From Lojkania enalia (taxonomy: Eukaryota > Ascomycota > Dothideomycetes > Pleosporales): a DNA stretch of 64,000 nucleotides. The notes below the pieces were generated by a model that did not search any database, was not told the origin of the DNA, and saw nothing but the letters and a program-made list of their open reading frames with translations. The first letter of the stretch is position 1, and each line of letters opens with the position of its first letter. The stretch is from contig ML986673.1 in NCBI GenBank assembly GCA_010094045.1, forward strand, positions 23,164-87,163, written 5' to 3'. Both the position numbers and the translations under genes were made by a program. Shown in pieces: positions 32,803 to 44,657 of the stretch.

Positions 32803-34289
32803 ATGAAATTAGTTTCTTTTTTCGCAGCACTTATTGGATTGGGTGCTTTTTCGTTAGCGCTCCCGACGACAGAGAATCTCGAAGCACGCCAGGCATGCAA
32901 CAGCTCAGTAGCTCTAGACGCTAAAAAGAATGTCTGGCTTAATTACACACTGCATCCGCAAAGTGTATACCGCAAGCAATTTGTAACAGCTACTGAGGCT
33001 ATTTCGGACAGGGAACTTAAGGATAAGGCGCTGAAACTCGTCAATGTTGGAACATTTGTGTGGATGTAAGCTCAAATCGAATTTTAGTGGACCATACAAG
33101 CCGGGAAACATAACCGTATTAACCATGTTCTAGAGAAACACCAGAAGAGATAGGCAAGCTCATTGAAGCAGTCAAAGACGTCCCATGCAAAAATATCCTT
33201 GGTGTAGTCCTCGCCGGACTCCCCTACAATGACTGTCTTTCGTCAAGAGCACCGCCGATAACAACGCTCTGGGATTACCAATCCCAGTTCATAGATCGTA
33301 CGAGACTATATCTCCATTATAATTATCATGATAAGTGTAGCTGATAGGTCTTAGCAATCGTCAAAATCATCAAGACACACCCTAATACCGCCTTTGCACT
33401 AATCATTGAACCAAGCGTCATAGCAAACTATCTCCTAAACCCAGATGACGAAGTCTGCCAGAGGGTTAAGCCGATATGGTATAATAACATTCCACTTGCG
33501 CTCAAAAGTCTCAATCTGCCTAATGTGATCCAATACCTGGATGCCGGCCACGGTGGTATATTCGGACACCAGGATGGCCCCAATTATAATGACCTGAAGA
33601 AAGTATCCAAGGAGTTGATCGACACGTGGGAAGCTGCCTCGCGCCCAGAGCAATTTCGAGGCGTGGCTGTGAATTTTAGGGGGTATAATTCATGGTAAAT
33701 AGTCCCCTTCTTATTCTACTTTCTCTGCACATTCGGTTTGCGGATGCGATGAGGCAATGGCGGGAATGTAGTATCCGCAAGCTAAGAGCCTAGGGACCTC
33801 TCGCCTGGCGAGATCTTCCCGGATGAATACCCCTGCCTATGGACTAAAAATAAAGCCCGGAATGAGAAAACCTACCTCTATCTCCTCGAATCGTCGATCC
33901 GGAAGGACTACAACTCCACCATGCCCTTCCACAACATTATGGACACGACGCGCAGCGGCGTCCAAGGCGTTCGGGATTCATGGGATGATTCATGTAACGT
34001 AAATGGCATGGCGTGGGGAATAAAGCCGACAAGTAATACGCTTGATGAGAGGTTGGATGCGTTTGTGTGGGCGACTGAGGGGGGTGTAAGTGATGGAGGG
34101 AGTGAGGTTGGGGCGACAGGATATCGGAGTGTTTGTGCGAATAGGGTGGCGTTTAAGCCAATGCCGGAGAGAGGAATGTTTAGTCAGGCGTATTTTGAAA
34201 GTTTATTTAAATGGTGTAGGTATTGTAAAAGAGGTAATGAGAATATTTGGAACGCAGGTGTGGAAGGCTTAGAGAGAAGATGTGGCTAA
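32803..34289 (+). CDS. Secreted GH6-family protein with altered catalytic motifs
   Basis: Four exons (32803-33065, 33134-33297, 33355-33694, 33794-34289) encode 420 aa. The introns are 68, 57 and 99 nt with GT...TAG ends and restore one frame. MKLVSFFAALIGLGAFSLAL is a signal peptide. Glycoside hydrolase family 6 (cellobiohydrolase II/endoglucanase) landmarks are NLPNVIQYLDAGHGGIFG (198-212), VAVNFRGYNSW, DSWDDSCNVNGMAWG, DAFVWATEGGVSDG (344-357) and a C-terminal FSQAYFESLF. There is no CBM1 module. Signature 1 (VxYxxPxRDC in active enzymes) reads VLAGLPYNDC at 113-122, with Gly116 where the catalytic acid Asp sits. Signature 2 (IEPD) reads IEPS (Ser163). The WxKPGGExDG lysine is Thr350. The frame is intact, so this looks like a non-catalytic or re-purposed GH6 protein, not a pseudogene. 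Confidence 0.88.
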
Positions 34290-35222
34290 TATGAGATAGA
34301 TGTATGAATTTAATTTAAGGCAGCACTTTCCCGTGATCGGTGGAGAGATTTGTATTTGCATTCCGCACAATGACGGTGGAAATGTGGACTTTGACCTACG
34401 AAGGCCGGAAATGAAGCAAATTCCTTCCATGGCCTCTCATCGCCTCTTATCCCTCGTTTAGCTGATTATCCTTCGTGGAGTACACATATTTGATAACTAG
34501 TTAATTTTGCGCCATTCTAGCTCGAACCCTTCGTTATAATGCTTGTGCACCCAAAGACCACCGCTTTCGTAGGGCGCCATATATCCTGGATGATCCGGCC
34601 CCCAAGGTGTCCGCATTTTCGTTCTTGCATGCAGTGGATGCACACTTTGAAATCAAGACACAGAATGAAACAATTGTGCAATGAGTGACATATTATGGTA
34701 CCGTGTAGAAGAGACTCGGAAAACTGTTCGTTGTGGACTAGAAACAGTGCAGCTCAAGGTGTAGTCGTAAATCTTGTTATCAATGAAAGCATGGCGCGAT
34801 AGGGAAGGGTTTTTATGGCCCTGATGATGGGATATACATGGTGCATTCGACATGACTTCATAGGCGAGGATTCATAGTGTGACAGAATTCAGAATGCTAT
34901 ATGTGCAAATGTGACCTGAATGCAATTCATTGTACTAAGACTGCCTGTCTGCTCTTGTCCGTAATTTTTGTGTATAGCGTTTGATACCTGCCTTCCTCTT
35001 TAGTGAATAATCAGATATTCTAGAGAAAGCCGTCTTCAATCTCGATCCATCAGTGCCCCAAACCTTACAACAGAGGTCCAAATCCTCTATTATGTCATCT
35101 CATAACCTCAGTCACATTTGAAAAATTCCAAATGCCTCATAGCCGCTCATACCTCATCCGTGTCTCATTCACCAAACAATATACTCCCGCCCCCCTCGCC
35201 GTAAGGGCCGCCTCTGTAACCC
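34290..35222. other. Intergenic, nothing seen
   Basis: Downstream of the GH6-family gene. Short motif-free ORFs only (34653-34853 minus). No repeats identified until the interspersed element at 35223. Confidence 0.5.
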
Positions 35223-35372
35223 GTCACACGTTTCTCCTATTCCATTATAGCTAGCCTGTGTTATCAGGCTTATATAGTCTCGCCACTGCTAGCCTATAGC
35301 TAGGCAGGCCCCTTACATTCCTTCAATACATCAATATTTGCCTCAGAAATTGCAATCTCTAAATTAGGTATA
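35223..35372 (-). repeat. Short interspersed repeat family (about 148 bp), copy A
   Basis: Reverse-oriented copy sharing with 36362-36510 and 43376-43522 the words CTTCAATACATCAATATTTG, AGTCTCGCCACTGC and GGCAGGCC plus the terminal GTCAC-CGTTTCT. It is the most diverged copy: its far end (near 35372) no longer matches the GTCGCGTATC end of the others. Confidence 0.7.
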
Positions 35373-36361
35373 TAGTCCCCGCTCTCCATCAAAGCGTTGC
35401 ACAAGACTCTCCTTTCTCAGTGCCCAGAAATTTGGCAGCCGCCCCCCATGCGCCCAAACCATTCTCAGGCCTTTACAATCATGGCCTACATCCTATATCT
35501 GTTAACTCTATCTTAAGATGCTTTTCTAAAGGTCTAAGTATAGCCGGTTTTAGCGTAGAAGATCGGAAATCGTAGATTTAGCGAGAACAGCGAGATGTGG
35601 CAGGCTCCCTAATCTCTTAAGAAGCTAAAGAATATACCTAGGGAGCATGGAAGGAGTTGTCGATAACTCTTGAATTCGAGAGCCGATGTAACGTATGGGG
35701 TATGTTCACTACTGTTTCGGACCACTAGCCTCCTGTTGTCTCTATAGAAGATCAGTAATATGACTTCCGTATCTTCGAAATACTTGCGGATGCTGGCTTT
35801 GGACACTAGTAGACGTGTTTAGCGGTGTAGGATCGGACCACTAGGTCTCATGGATTGCATAGTCGCCCCGTGCGGTTCAAATATTTGGGCAGTGTCTCCA
35901 CGATAGGCTCCTCACCAGCCAGCGCGAGGCTCTTAGATGTTTCAAGCAATGTGTTAGATTTAAGGATGCCAATCACATGGGAGTTGGGTGCAAGAGGAAA
36001 AAGATGTAGTGAAGAGGAGGTAATATTTTTGACAAGTCAAATACCTCTCAAACGGGGAATGCGTATCATGCACCTGGGATATCTCCGATCAGCAAACAAG
36101 GAACGCTCTATGAATGTCAATACATCCGTTGCCAGCATGAGTTTAGGCATAACTTTTCAATATGTATTCATCGAAACGGAGGAGTCAGGAAATGCCAATC
36201 ATCTTGGATTGGCGCGTTTGAGAGATTTTAGAGGATTATTTTGTAATATTTTCCTAAACCTGGCTGAGAGCCGTTCCAAGTCTGTGATTCACCGAGACGA
36301 GGAACTTGACTACAATATCAACCCTGATAACTACAAGTCCTAATTAAATGTGCCTGCATAT
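35373..36361 (+). other. Unassigned; 162-codon open frame
   Basis: The frame 35855-36343 is open for 162 codons but begins on TTG, has no clean ATG or splice context and shows no family motif (segments include LGYLRSANKERSMNVNTSVA and FQYVFIETEE). It ends 20 bp before the interspersed repeat at 36362. It could be a decayed exon. The stretch 35373-35854 shows nothing. Confidence 0.3.
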
Positions 36362-36510
36362 GTCGCGTATCAGGCAGCATCAATTGCTGAGGCAAATATT
36401 GATGTATTGAAGGAGACTAAGTGGCCTGCCTGGCCAGAGGCTAGCAGTGGCAAGACTATATAAGCCTAATGAAATAGGCTAGCTATAATAGGATAGTAGA
36501 AACACGTGAC
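36362..36510 (+). repeat. Short interspersed repeat family, copy B
   Basis: 149-bp copy starting GTCGCGTATCAG and ending AAACACGTGAC, so its ends form a short imperfect inverted repeat (GTCGCGT / GTCACGT). The interior reads GAGGCAAATATTGATGTATT and GGCCTGCCTGGCCAGAGG. In one frame all three copies can be read as EANIDVLKE-KWPA, which might mean the family derives from a coding fragment. No clear target duplication flanks this copy. Confidence 0.7.
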
Positions 36511-36736
36511 AGCACAGATATGAATGCAAGCCTGGAACGTACTAAGTTAGAGGCAGCATCAGGCGCATTTCTGATCGCCCAAAAACTCATCAGCTCCAAA
36601 AGACAACAGCCCGACTAAATTTTTGCTGGTGTGTGGATCATGAGAGTAGATTAATTGACAAGAAACACTAATCGTTCCCCTCTCTCTTTCAGCTATGTTC
36701 AGGGTCTAGCTCTTGAGGTTTATGATACAGCTTGCT
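36511..36736. other. Short spacer, nothing seen
   Basis: AT-leaning sequence between the repeat and the minus-strand frames that follow. Confidence 0.5.
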
Positions 36737-37266
36737 TCATCTAGGATCATGGATGCCTTTATGTGAGTCGACTGTTACCTCTTCGTGGATCTGGAATGAA
36801 CATGTGTCTTTCAATTGATCCCAATCTATCAGTTTCAATAATTGGTTGTTCAAAGTCTCCTCAGGATCCCATGAGCTCATGATGAGAAGTTTCAAATAGA
36901 GCGGGATAATCGTAGCTAGCGTTTCCGAAAGAAAAAAGGAATCGCCTCCAGATTCTGCTTCATGGGCCAGGGTAGAGAGATACGTCCCATAATATTGAAG
37001 CTTGGGAAAGTGATGCAATGAAAGCACTGGCTTGTATAGCAAGCCCACCACATACAAACCATAAAGACCAAAGAGCCCGAGATTGTCTTTTGGATATTCA
37101 TAGCCTGGATGTAAATAAGTATTTGTGCAGCTACGCTTAAATCCCAGGCATAATCGAACATGACATGGAAGCGCCGCAAAGCTTTGGGCCTGCTAAGGAA
37201 AAACGCCAGAGCTCGGAACAATAGCCTTTCACAAATAAAATAAGGAGTTCTGTAGTGGGGAAGCAC
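36737..37266 (-). pseudogene. Unrecognised coding-like frames, probably one broken gene
   Basis: Two overlapping minus-strand frames, 37266-36916 (ERLLFRALAFFLSRPKALRR ...) and 37057-36737 (HEAESGGDSFFLSETLATII, then ILSSWDPEE-like and QLLKLIDWDQLKD), look like consecutive parts of one protein shifted by a frameshift or an unresolved intron around 37000. The second ends HKGIHDPR and a stop. Helical, moderately charged; no family recognised. Confidence 0.35.
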
Positions 37267-37630
37267 GCGGACGACAACGCAACAGATGCTTGTAGTCTCC
37301 CAGGCATAGCCGTGCTGTGTAGAGAACTCGTAGTGTGGGGGTCTGTAGAAGGTAGAACAGGTCAGCGCTCAATGCTCTATTTGGTAAGTCGGCCTCGTCT
37401 GCGAGCCTAATCTCTAATTTTTGAATTGGAACCCGTGGAATAAAAGAACCTTTGAGGACAGTCTAACGCTTGAAATAACTCAAGGGTTTTCCTAGGAAGG
37501 ATTTCCCCATTCCAATTACGGAATTGAATATAAAATATATTTTGCTCGGGATAAGGAGGATGTAGGTACATAATATGCTATGACCTGCGCGCATTAAGTG
37601 TGGCATTAATCTCAGCTATATCGAAGCATG
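37267..37630. other. Spacer, nothing convincing
   Basis: Contains stop-rich sequence between two groups of minus-strand frames that may once have belonged to the same gene. Confidence 0.4.
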
Positions 37631-37969
37631 TTATGCCTGCAAAGCTGCGACAAGCACCAAGATATCTTGGGAGCGTTTAAGCAGTAAGGACATGGAAAGA
37701 GAGAGGACGGAGGCGCAGGTAATATCGAAATATTCTTCTGGAGAACGCATAGCATTTTTCGGAAGAGCTCGCTTTTGGCTATTCAAAAGCTTGAGAAGCC
37801 GTGGTCGACGCCGCTGTCCTTGGTCTGTAGTGTCTCCGCCATTTAGAACACACAGAGCTATGGCTTTAAAGAGATTGCAACGCTCCGAATGTTCGATCAA
37901 ATATTGCAGTAGGATCTTCGGGAGGTTGCAGGGGGGATGCTCGTCCTTCCAATAGAGACGTGGCCACAA
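37631..37969 (-). CDS. Hypothetical 112-codon ORF
   Basis: Minus-strand frame beginning MWPRLYWKDEHPPCNLPKIL and continuing with LIEHSERCNLFKAIALCVLN and RPRLLKLLNSQKRALPKN. The LLQYLIEH...AIALCVL pattern is vaguely like a degenerate ankyrin repeat but is not diagnostic. It may be an upstream exon of the broken gene at 36737-37266. Low confidence that it is expressed. Confidence 0.3.
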   Translation of the reverse strand: MWPRLYWKDEHPPCNLPKILLQYLIEHSERCNLFKAIALCVLNGGDTTDQGQRRRPRLLKLLNSQKRALPKNAMRSPEEYFDITCASVLSLSMSLLLKRSQDILVLVAALQA

Positions 37970-39915
37970 TATATGCAGTGATTCATATACAAAGAATAAT
38001 TTCTTCTATACCACATTGCCTAATTGGCATGATGTTAAATACAGGCTCAGGATACCTTTTTTTCTTTTCAATATATTCCATGATTGTCAACAGTCTCTCG
38101 ATCGGCAGGTCCTCCGAGGCAACTCTGCGCGTCTAATTGCCTTGGGTCACATAAATATGCGCTGGGTGCCTAAACATAGCTAAGGGATGGAAAATTACCT
38201 CATGAATGCCCTTCACCACGACAGTTACGTCCACCGAGGCGAGGATACTAGGGTGTGAAATGAAAAGAGTCTAGGGTTGAAGCTCTGGCCATTAGCTGCG
38301 AGCACCACGGCTGAACGTAGAGATGTAGGTCATGACTTAGGAAGCCACTTTGAAAATGTGAATAGCTGAAGAGGCCGATTATGTGGGGAGCCTGCGCCCA
38401 GCGCCGATGGCTTCGCGACGGCGGCCACCGAACAGTGTTAGTTATGAGTGCAAGTTTATAGACCCATAATTAAATTGCATGCCCAAAAACTCGAATACAC
38501 AGCACGACGGAGTGGTTTGCACCAACTTTGTGCCGGTTACGAAGGCCTGCTTATTAAGTTGCTTCAACATGTCCTAATCAACCTGATAAAGACCGTCTAT
38601 CTTTGAACTCACAACGACCAGGTAACGTCAAACAGGCAAACACTTGTACATCTTTCCCATCCGTGCACTGTCAAGCATTGCAATCCACACCGCCATTTCT
38701 AGGCATAAAGGTACGTATAACACAGCATTTGTAGCCATAGAAATAAGCAATTCACTACCGAGCTAGAATAAATCTAAAGGGACGAGCATAAAAGCAACAA
38801 CATATCCCGCAAAATTGAACCGTAGACCTCTGAGTGAGCTCACTTAACTTGAAATAATGAACGGGATTGCTGGTGAAATGCTGGACTTATATTTGGGATA
38901 TAATTTAGGTCATATGAGATGTAGAGCGCGGCGGTATATGGTAGGCACAAAGTCTATCGTAATGTGAGGATAGCCTAGGGATGCTGCTCTAATCTATATA
39001 GTTTCAATAGTTGCTGAACTTTCCTGACTTCTCAAAAGTCTCGCAGACTTACCAAGAATTGCTACCTTAAGGTGGGTATTAGGGACGTGATCTGGTTCGA
39101 ACTCTAGTTACGGGGAATTCTTATTGGCGAGCGCGGTCAGACTAGTAGTGCCTTTGAATATTTCTTGTATTCTTCACGTTTTCTACGTAGACTACCGGAA
39201 ACTGGAGTGTGAACTTGCTGGCTTCAGCTCTGCTTCAAATCTCCTACTATGAAGCTGTCTTGTTGCAGAGCATGGGTGTATATCTGGATAGATTTCGGTC
39301 TGACTTAAGTAGACTAAGCAGCTACATGTAGAATGCCTAGGGGTACTCTCTAGCCTCCGAACTCAACCCCATAGCCAGATCACGTGCCCATATCTCACAT
39401 TTCAATATTGGCGTGCTTCATCTCCCTTCCAAAAGCATGATCTCGTCCCAAACTCCATGTTCATGCTCTTACGCAGTCCAGGGAGACGAAGATTCCCACT
39501 GTGCACATCTACGCGACATCAAAAGTAGGGTGGGATATAACACAACTAGTGTACAAAGAGATGCGGAATAGGAACAAGGAAATTGGAATATTCGTTGCAA
39601 TTGCGGAGGTATATCTTCCCGAAATAGTAATACGAAAATAAACATGGGGTATCCCGGAGTAAATCGGTTGTGTGTATCCCCAACAACCGGAAAGGGGTCG
39701 CGTTTCTGAGGAATGCGATGGATACTACGAAGGGATAGTCGTACATGAGGGAGGACAGACGCAATTTATCTAATATCTGGAATAGTCACGGTGTTAGCCC
39801 CAATCCAAGCTTTAGAAAAACCGCTACATCCGACACTCCTCCCTCATCCAAACACAACGTTGGGTTGGATTACCCCCTCGGCGCAATTCTTTCGACACCA
39901 AAGACATTGAATGGC
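37970..39915. other. No gene identified
   Basis: Nearly 2 kb with only short, motif-free ORFs and mixed composition. No repeat shared with the rest of the window was noticed. The right end would carry the 3' untranslated region of the gene at 39916-40518. Confidence 0.5.
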
Positions 39916-40518
39916 TCACCTATATCTGCTGCCACTTCGCCGGCCACCCCTCCTCTCCCTATATTCGTCGTGTTCCTCGATCACCTCGACAACGTCATCG
40001 CCGGGGACCCGGGCTCTTTCTTCGACAATAATACTTCGAGTCCTCGGTGCGCGCCTCTCCTCCACAATAATATGATCTCTCCTCCGCGGACTCCTACTAT
40101 AATCGCGCATTTCCGTATGTGTACTACGCCGCGAGCGCCTCGAATCTGATCCGCGCCTCCTCCGCACTACAATCTCCTCCTCGCCCGCAGCTGCGGCATT
40201 GCCGCCCAAAGTTGTGAGAGAATAGAGTAGCCATACAATTAACAAGAAGCCAGCGACGCTGCCGAGAACTATGCCCACTACCATACCGGCGTCTGGGCCA
40301 GAATCGTCGTAATAACTTGGAATGACGCCCTGCTGCACCTGGCGCTTCGCGAGCGCCAGGGTGGCTCTTTCGTTGAGTGCATTGGGTGCAATTGCGCCTC
40401 CGGCGGCGATGTCTGGCGCAGGTTCTCGCGCAACGACGGGCGGTATTTCCGGGTCGCGCACAACAAGGCTGTCGAGCTTCGAGGTGATCGCGTCAAAGTA
40501 GGTAGGCAGAGCGGGCAT
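39916..40518 (-). CDS. Single-pass membrane protein with Arg/Ser-rich tail (200 aa)
   Basis: The open frame extends upstream to 40878, but the likely start is the ATG at 40518 (MPALPTYFDAITSKLDSLVV). The upstream part is low-complexity and reads like leader sequence. Residues 1-76 form a short, probably extracytoplasmic region ending IPSYYDDSGPDAG. A single membrane segment (about 78-102) has the GxxxG-type start GMVVGIVLGSVAGFLLIVWL. It is followed by GEEEIVVRRRRGS, an Arg/Ser-rich stretch (SRSPRRRDHIIVEER, SIIVEERARVPGDDVVEVIE) and a basic end. This architecture is widespread in filamentous ascomycetes without a known function. Intact. Confidence 0.8.
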   Translation of the reverse strand: MPALPTYFDAITSKLDSLVVRDPEIPPVVAREPAPDIAAGGAIAPNALNERATLALAKRQVQQGVIPSYYDDSGPDAGMVVGIVLGSVAGFLLIVWLLYSLTTLGGNAAAAGEEEIVVRRRRGSDSRRSRRSTHTEMRDYSRSPRRRDHIIVEERRAPRTRSIIVEERARVPGDDVVEVIEEHDEYRERRGGRRSGSRYR

Positions 40519-41906
40519 AGTGGACGGCGTGAGGCGACAGAGCCGCCCAAATGGCACCGGCGGGAGCGTGTGCGATGAGGGCGGGTAGTTATAAGGGTAG
40601 CCCGGGGAGCGGCGACCGCGTCGTCCGGGCGATGGCGGTTCCTGGCGGGATTCGTGGGAAGCTTGGCCGGGCCTTCCGGCGCTAGCAGTGCGGGTGTTGA
40701 GGGGCACAGTGACCGCGCACAAGTAAACAGCACAAATGAAAGGGTGTAGTTTCCAGGGCAAACGATCGTGAGAGGAGAAGTGAAGAGGAAGTGAAGAGGA
40801 ACTGGAGAGACGCGCGGACACAAGGTGGTGAGATGGTAGAGATGGGCGTGCCGACGGTAGCATGATGCAATAAGGCAAGGTCCCCTGCCCTACGCGTGGC
40901 TGGGGGTTCGCCTCGCTAGAAATCGGGGGGCTTGAACGCGATCCTCAACACCATTAGGCCTATCACGACCCTGCCCGCAGCACGCCTTGCATATCCTGAA
41001 GCATTGCATCTTCGCCCAGTTGCGGCATCCGAAACCGAAGGTCGATAGGATTCCCATCCCCATTGTGCGTTGCCTGTGCCTGTCTCTGCTGCCTGACGGC
41101 AGCGGAACGGCTCGCCGGAAAGGGAGGCTATCCACCACACACCTTCCCTTAAATGTTGAATTAGAACTAAGTAGTTTCTACATATCACGGAGACGAAAAG
41201 CTTTTTCCAATTGCCGAGTGCCAAGCTATTGTCGGTTATGTATTACCAAGGTTCTTTGTCCCGTCCGAGTGGCCGCGCACGGCATCTGGAGAGGTGACTC
41301 TGATTAGTTGGGATCTTTGTAGGGATCTTGGAGCGTTAAAACGACTTCAGCGACAACTAGTGAGGCTTGTTTCGTTTTGCTTGCCACCAGCCCACGTCAC
41401 AGGCACGGCTTCTTTCTTGATCACATGATCGTGATGACACGTATGTGACCACGAGAGTCTCTGAACGTTAAAAGCTCTCAATCCACACACTACCATTATA
41501 GAACCATATTTTCTCCAGCACCTTTATACCGGTATAACTAAGAGTTTTTTTTATATTTTAGTTTGAGTTCAAAGGAAACCTCTATTATCTAAATAGGAAA
41601 TTAAAACCTAGACATTACTATAACCGCTGAAATATAAACCCCGTTTCTGGAGACTGCAGCGAGGCTGCCTCATGTTATAGCACATAATTAATCAAGCAGA
41701 AAATAGACTTTGAACCCGCTGGCATTGCACTATTTCTGTTTAATTGTGCACAACACTACATTCAGTACTGAGGTGGACGGCACAGCCATTACGCATAAAT
41801 CGAAAGGTTTGTTTTTCTCTCTATCATAAGCCAATTACAAATTATTCCGCTTTCTGGATATTATTTCCTTTCCTTTCTTTTTTCCGTTGTATCTTTGCTA
41901 TTCATC
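40519..41906. other. Promoter regions, no gene
   Basis: Divergent intergenic region. It includes the leader of the minus-strand membrane protein gene up to about 40880 and AT-rich sequence from 41500 on. A near-palindrome ATCACATGATCGTGAT (about 41419-41434) and ATACCGGTAT (about 41528) are visible. The ORF 40987-41307 has no motif. Confidence 0.5.
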
Positions 41907-43375
41907 ATGCGTCTTAACTTTCAGTCGTTTCCCGTGCTTATATTAGCATGCCATCTCGCATCCGCAAGCCTACTATACAACATACATGATGAAGGTTTGC
42001 TCCGGTTCCCTTAGTATTTCGCTGTATAGATTAACTAAACATATCTTTTTTTTCACATCTCGACTCTGGGAGCAAAGATGAGGAACTAATGAAATGAGCA
42101 ATCCTTTAATTGAGTGTGTCTAATCCCCTTTCTACCTCTCCATCTCTCGGTTCACAGCCTAGGATCACATGTGGGACCCCTTTTATTTCTTTGAGCGCTA
42201 CAGATTCAACATTATTTCCTATCTCATCGCACTCAACCTCGGCACGCTCCTAGACAGAAAAATCTCAGTAGAGGCGGTCTCAAACACCATCTCATTCAAC
42301 TATACATATTTCAACCATTGCTATAAGTTCGGATTTGAAATCTAGCAATTAGAACACCCTGACCGCTTCATAAGGCGTAATATTGCTAGGCGCGCTAACT
42401 TCAAGTCTGACATCTGACCACAAGCAGCCTCTCAATTCCACACCGACGAACAGTGGGACCCCGACTGACAACCACACTATTAATATTACAGTCCCAGTAT
42501 CCAATAACTCCTTGAGTATAATCACCAATACCACCACGCCTTCTACGATGGCAGGCGCTACACAGAGCACAACTACGAGCCAGACCCACGGAGAATCCAG
42601 TCAAGCAGATGTTCCTACAAGCTCGACCCAAGAGCCAGCTAAAAGCATCCCGACGTCATTCTCAGCGAGTAGTTCTGTCAGCTCTAAAGCTCCTGCCCCA
42701 TGTATATTTAACGTAGTCGTTGATGACAGGAGCTATTATCTCCCATTTCCGAGTCAACCATTGAAGGCCTCCTTCTCGATGGCTTGGTAGCAAAATTTTT
42801 CTCTAATAAAGTCATACTTCGGGGCCAGACGTTAGGGATACCTTCCGATTTATCCTCATTACAGGAGATTTCCAGCAGTGGTGACTTGATCCAAGCCCAA
42901 CCCAACGAACCTATAGAGCTAAAGTTAGGTGGGGTGGAGGCGAACGAGGTAATTGTGGTGGTGGTGAAGGTGGTTTATTTAGAGTCCTCGACGGACTCGT
43001 CGGGGCTACTAGCTCTGCATCATCTGACATTGCTAGCGCGGAGAAGAGTGCATTTAAATATGCACCTAGCGGAGGTGATACCGTTACTAGTGGCTTATCT
43101 AGCTCTTTCTAGTCCGTGTTAAGTATCGTCAGTGGCTTTCTATCCGCTGTCAACGGCATCTAGCGATCGTTTCTACTCGACGAACTTACTGAAGACGGCA
43201 TGCGACAAGTCTTCGAAGATCGGAACCTTAGCCATCAATCATTTAACTGGTTAAAGTCTATGGGCAAGATGTTTCTAGGGGTTGGACAGGCTCAAACGTG
43301 ATGTGAATCCAAATTTTTGCAATAATATCTTGAAGTATGCTGGGGCGGATGGGCGACTGGGTAAGGTTGAAAGTT

Positions 43376-43522
43376 GCCACATGTTTCTACTATCCTATTA
43401 TAGTTGGTCTGTTTTCAGGCCTGTATAGTCTCGCCACTGCCAGCTTCTAGCGAGGCAGGCCACTTACCCTCCTTCAATACATCAATATTTGCCTCAGTAA
43501 TTGATGCTCCCTGATACGCGAC
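43376..43522 (-). repeat. Short interspersed repeat family, copy C, inside the subtilase pseudogene
   Basis: 147 bp in reverse orientation, starting GCCACATGTTTC and ending GATACGCGAC on the plus strand. It separates pseudogene text LKYAGADG (upstream) from the propeptide block (downstream). The flanks GAAAGTT (43369-43375) and AAAAGTT (43523-43529) differ only by G to A, a plausible 7-bp target duplication, so this looks like a real insertion with defined ends. Confidence 0.75.
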
Positions 43523-44531
43523 AAAAGTTAGTCGGTTCTGAGCCTCTCGAATACAGCGGGTGGAAGCTTGACGCGGACTCGGAATCAGCGCTTTCTGAGC
43601 TATCGACACAGTACTTCATATTTAAAAAGGCTCATATATCCGTGGGAACCTTTAAGGATTTCATAGAAGAGCTAGATGGCGGAACGGGTGCCTCCTAGAT
43701 TTATGATATGAAGCTTGTTAATCACTAGAATTAGATCGCGAATATCAACACCACTAAAGCCACGAAGATCTAAGATAGGTGCAAATTCATTGATATGATT
43801 ATTCCTTCAGTAATTTATCTGGAAGATTTAGGCGCCTCAGAAGAGTTCTACGTTCGGGACCAGAAAAGACGAATATTTTCGACGCACATATGGGTTTACT
43901 AGAATCAGCGAAAATCCCAAATTGTAGGGACATTTGAGAACTTCACCGTCCCCCAAGTTAAATAGGAGGAAATCAGATTTACCAAAGCATAACGCTTCGT
44001 ATTGATTGAAGATTAGATCATCTCCTTTTATGAGCCCGCCACACCCCCCTTCCCGGGATCCGCCATTCTTCGATGATGATTCTGGAGGGGAAGTTGCTAC
44101 AATATATGTCTTTGATGGTTATTTCGATATGTCTATTCCGGTACGTACCTCTACTTGATAAGTTGTGTTTAGTTAATTTTATCCGGGTCTAGCGGCACAA
44201 CCGGACGGTTGTACCATTGGGAATTCTTTGTAGGAAACAATCTAGCATTTCCTAGCGATGCCAACGCATTTTTGACCTTCATGAGGGCAACTTTTCTGAA
44301 AAGAGCACTTAGAACGAATGATATCTCAGGCGGCTATCATGGGACAATGGCGGCCGTTACCATTCGTGGCAGGGTTGATGGCATTTCACCAAAAGTTGAT
44401 TTGGACCTTGTAAAGACTAAGAATTACTTTAATAGAGGTGATCAAGGAAGTGAGAACAGGAACCATGTACTTTGGGCTCTAGTTCTTAGGGCAGCTTTGG
44501 ATGAAGTTTGAAGACATATTGCGGCTAGATA

Positions 44532-44657
44532 TGTCAGAGCTGGCTGGCTCTGATGAGGGTTGGAAAAACTGCGTCTATTGACTAGAAATGCGAGACATGC
44601 TACATATATATCCCTGGACCTGCCAAGGGGCTAACTGTGAATAGCTTAGCCGTAACA
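44532..44657 (+). mobile_element. Solo-LTR-like small element, copy 3, inside the subtilase pseudogene
   Basis: 126 bp, essentially identical to 15372-15497. An exact 5-bp direct repeat AGATA lies at 44527-44531 and 44658-44662. It interrupts the subtilase relic between its His region and the segment preceding the Ser region. It has the same two terminal hairpins as copy 2. Confidence 0.9.

Noticed and set aside
32803..34289. GH6-like gene as a pseudogene
   Set aside because: All four exons join in frame with good splice sites and no stop, and the signal peptide is intact; the changes are confined to catalytic motifs.
39745..40149. Plus-strand 134-codon ORF
   Set aside because: Lies antisense over the Arg/Ser-rich tail of the membrane protein gene; composition is the mirror of that coding sequence.
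40519..40878. N-terminal 120-codon extension of the membrane protein
   Set aside because: Low-complexity text upstream of a good ATG (40518) with a sequence typical of the family's start; treated as leader.
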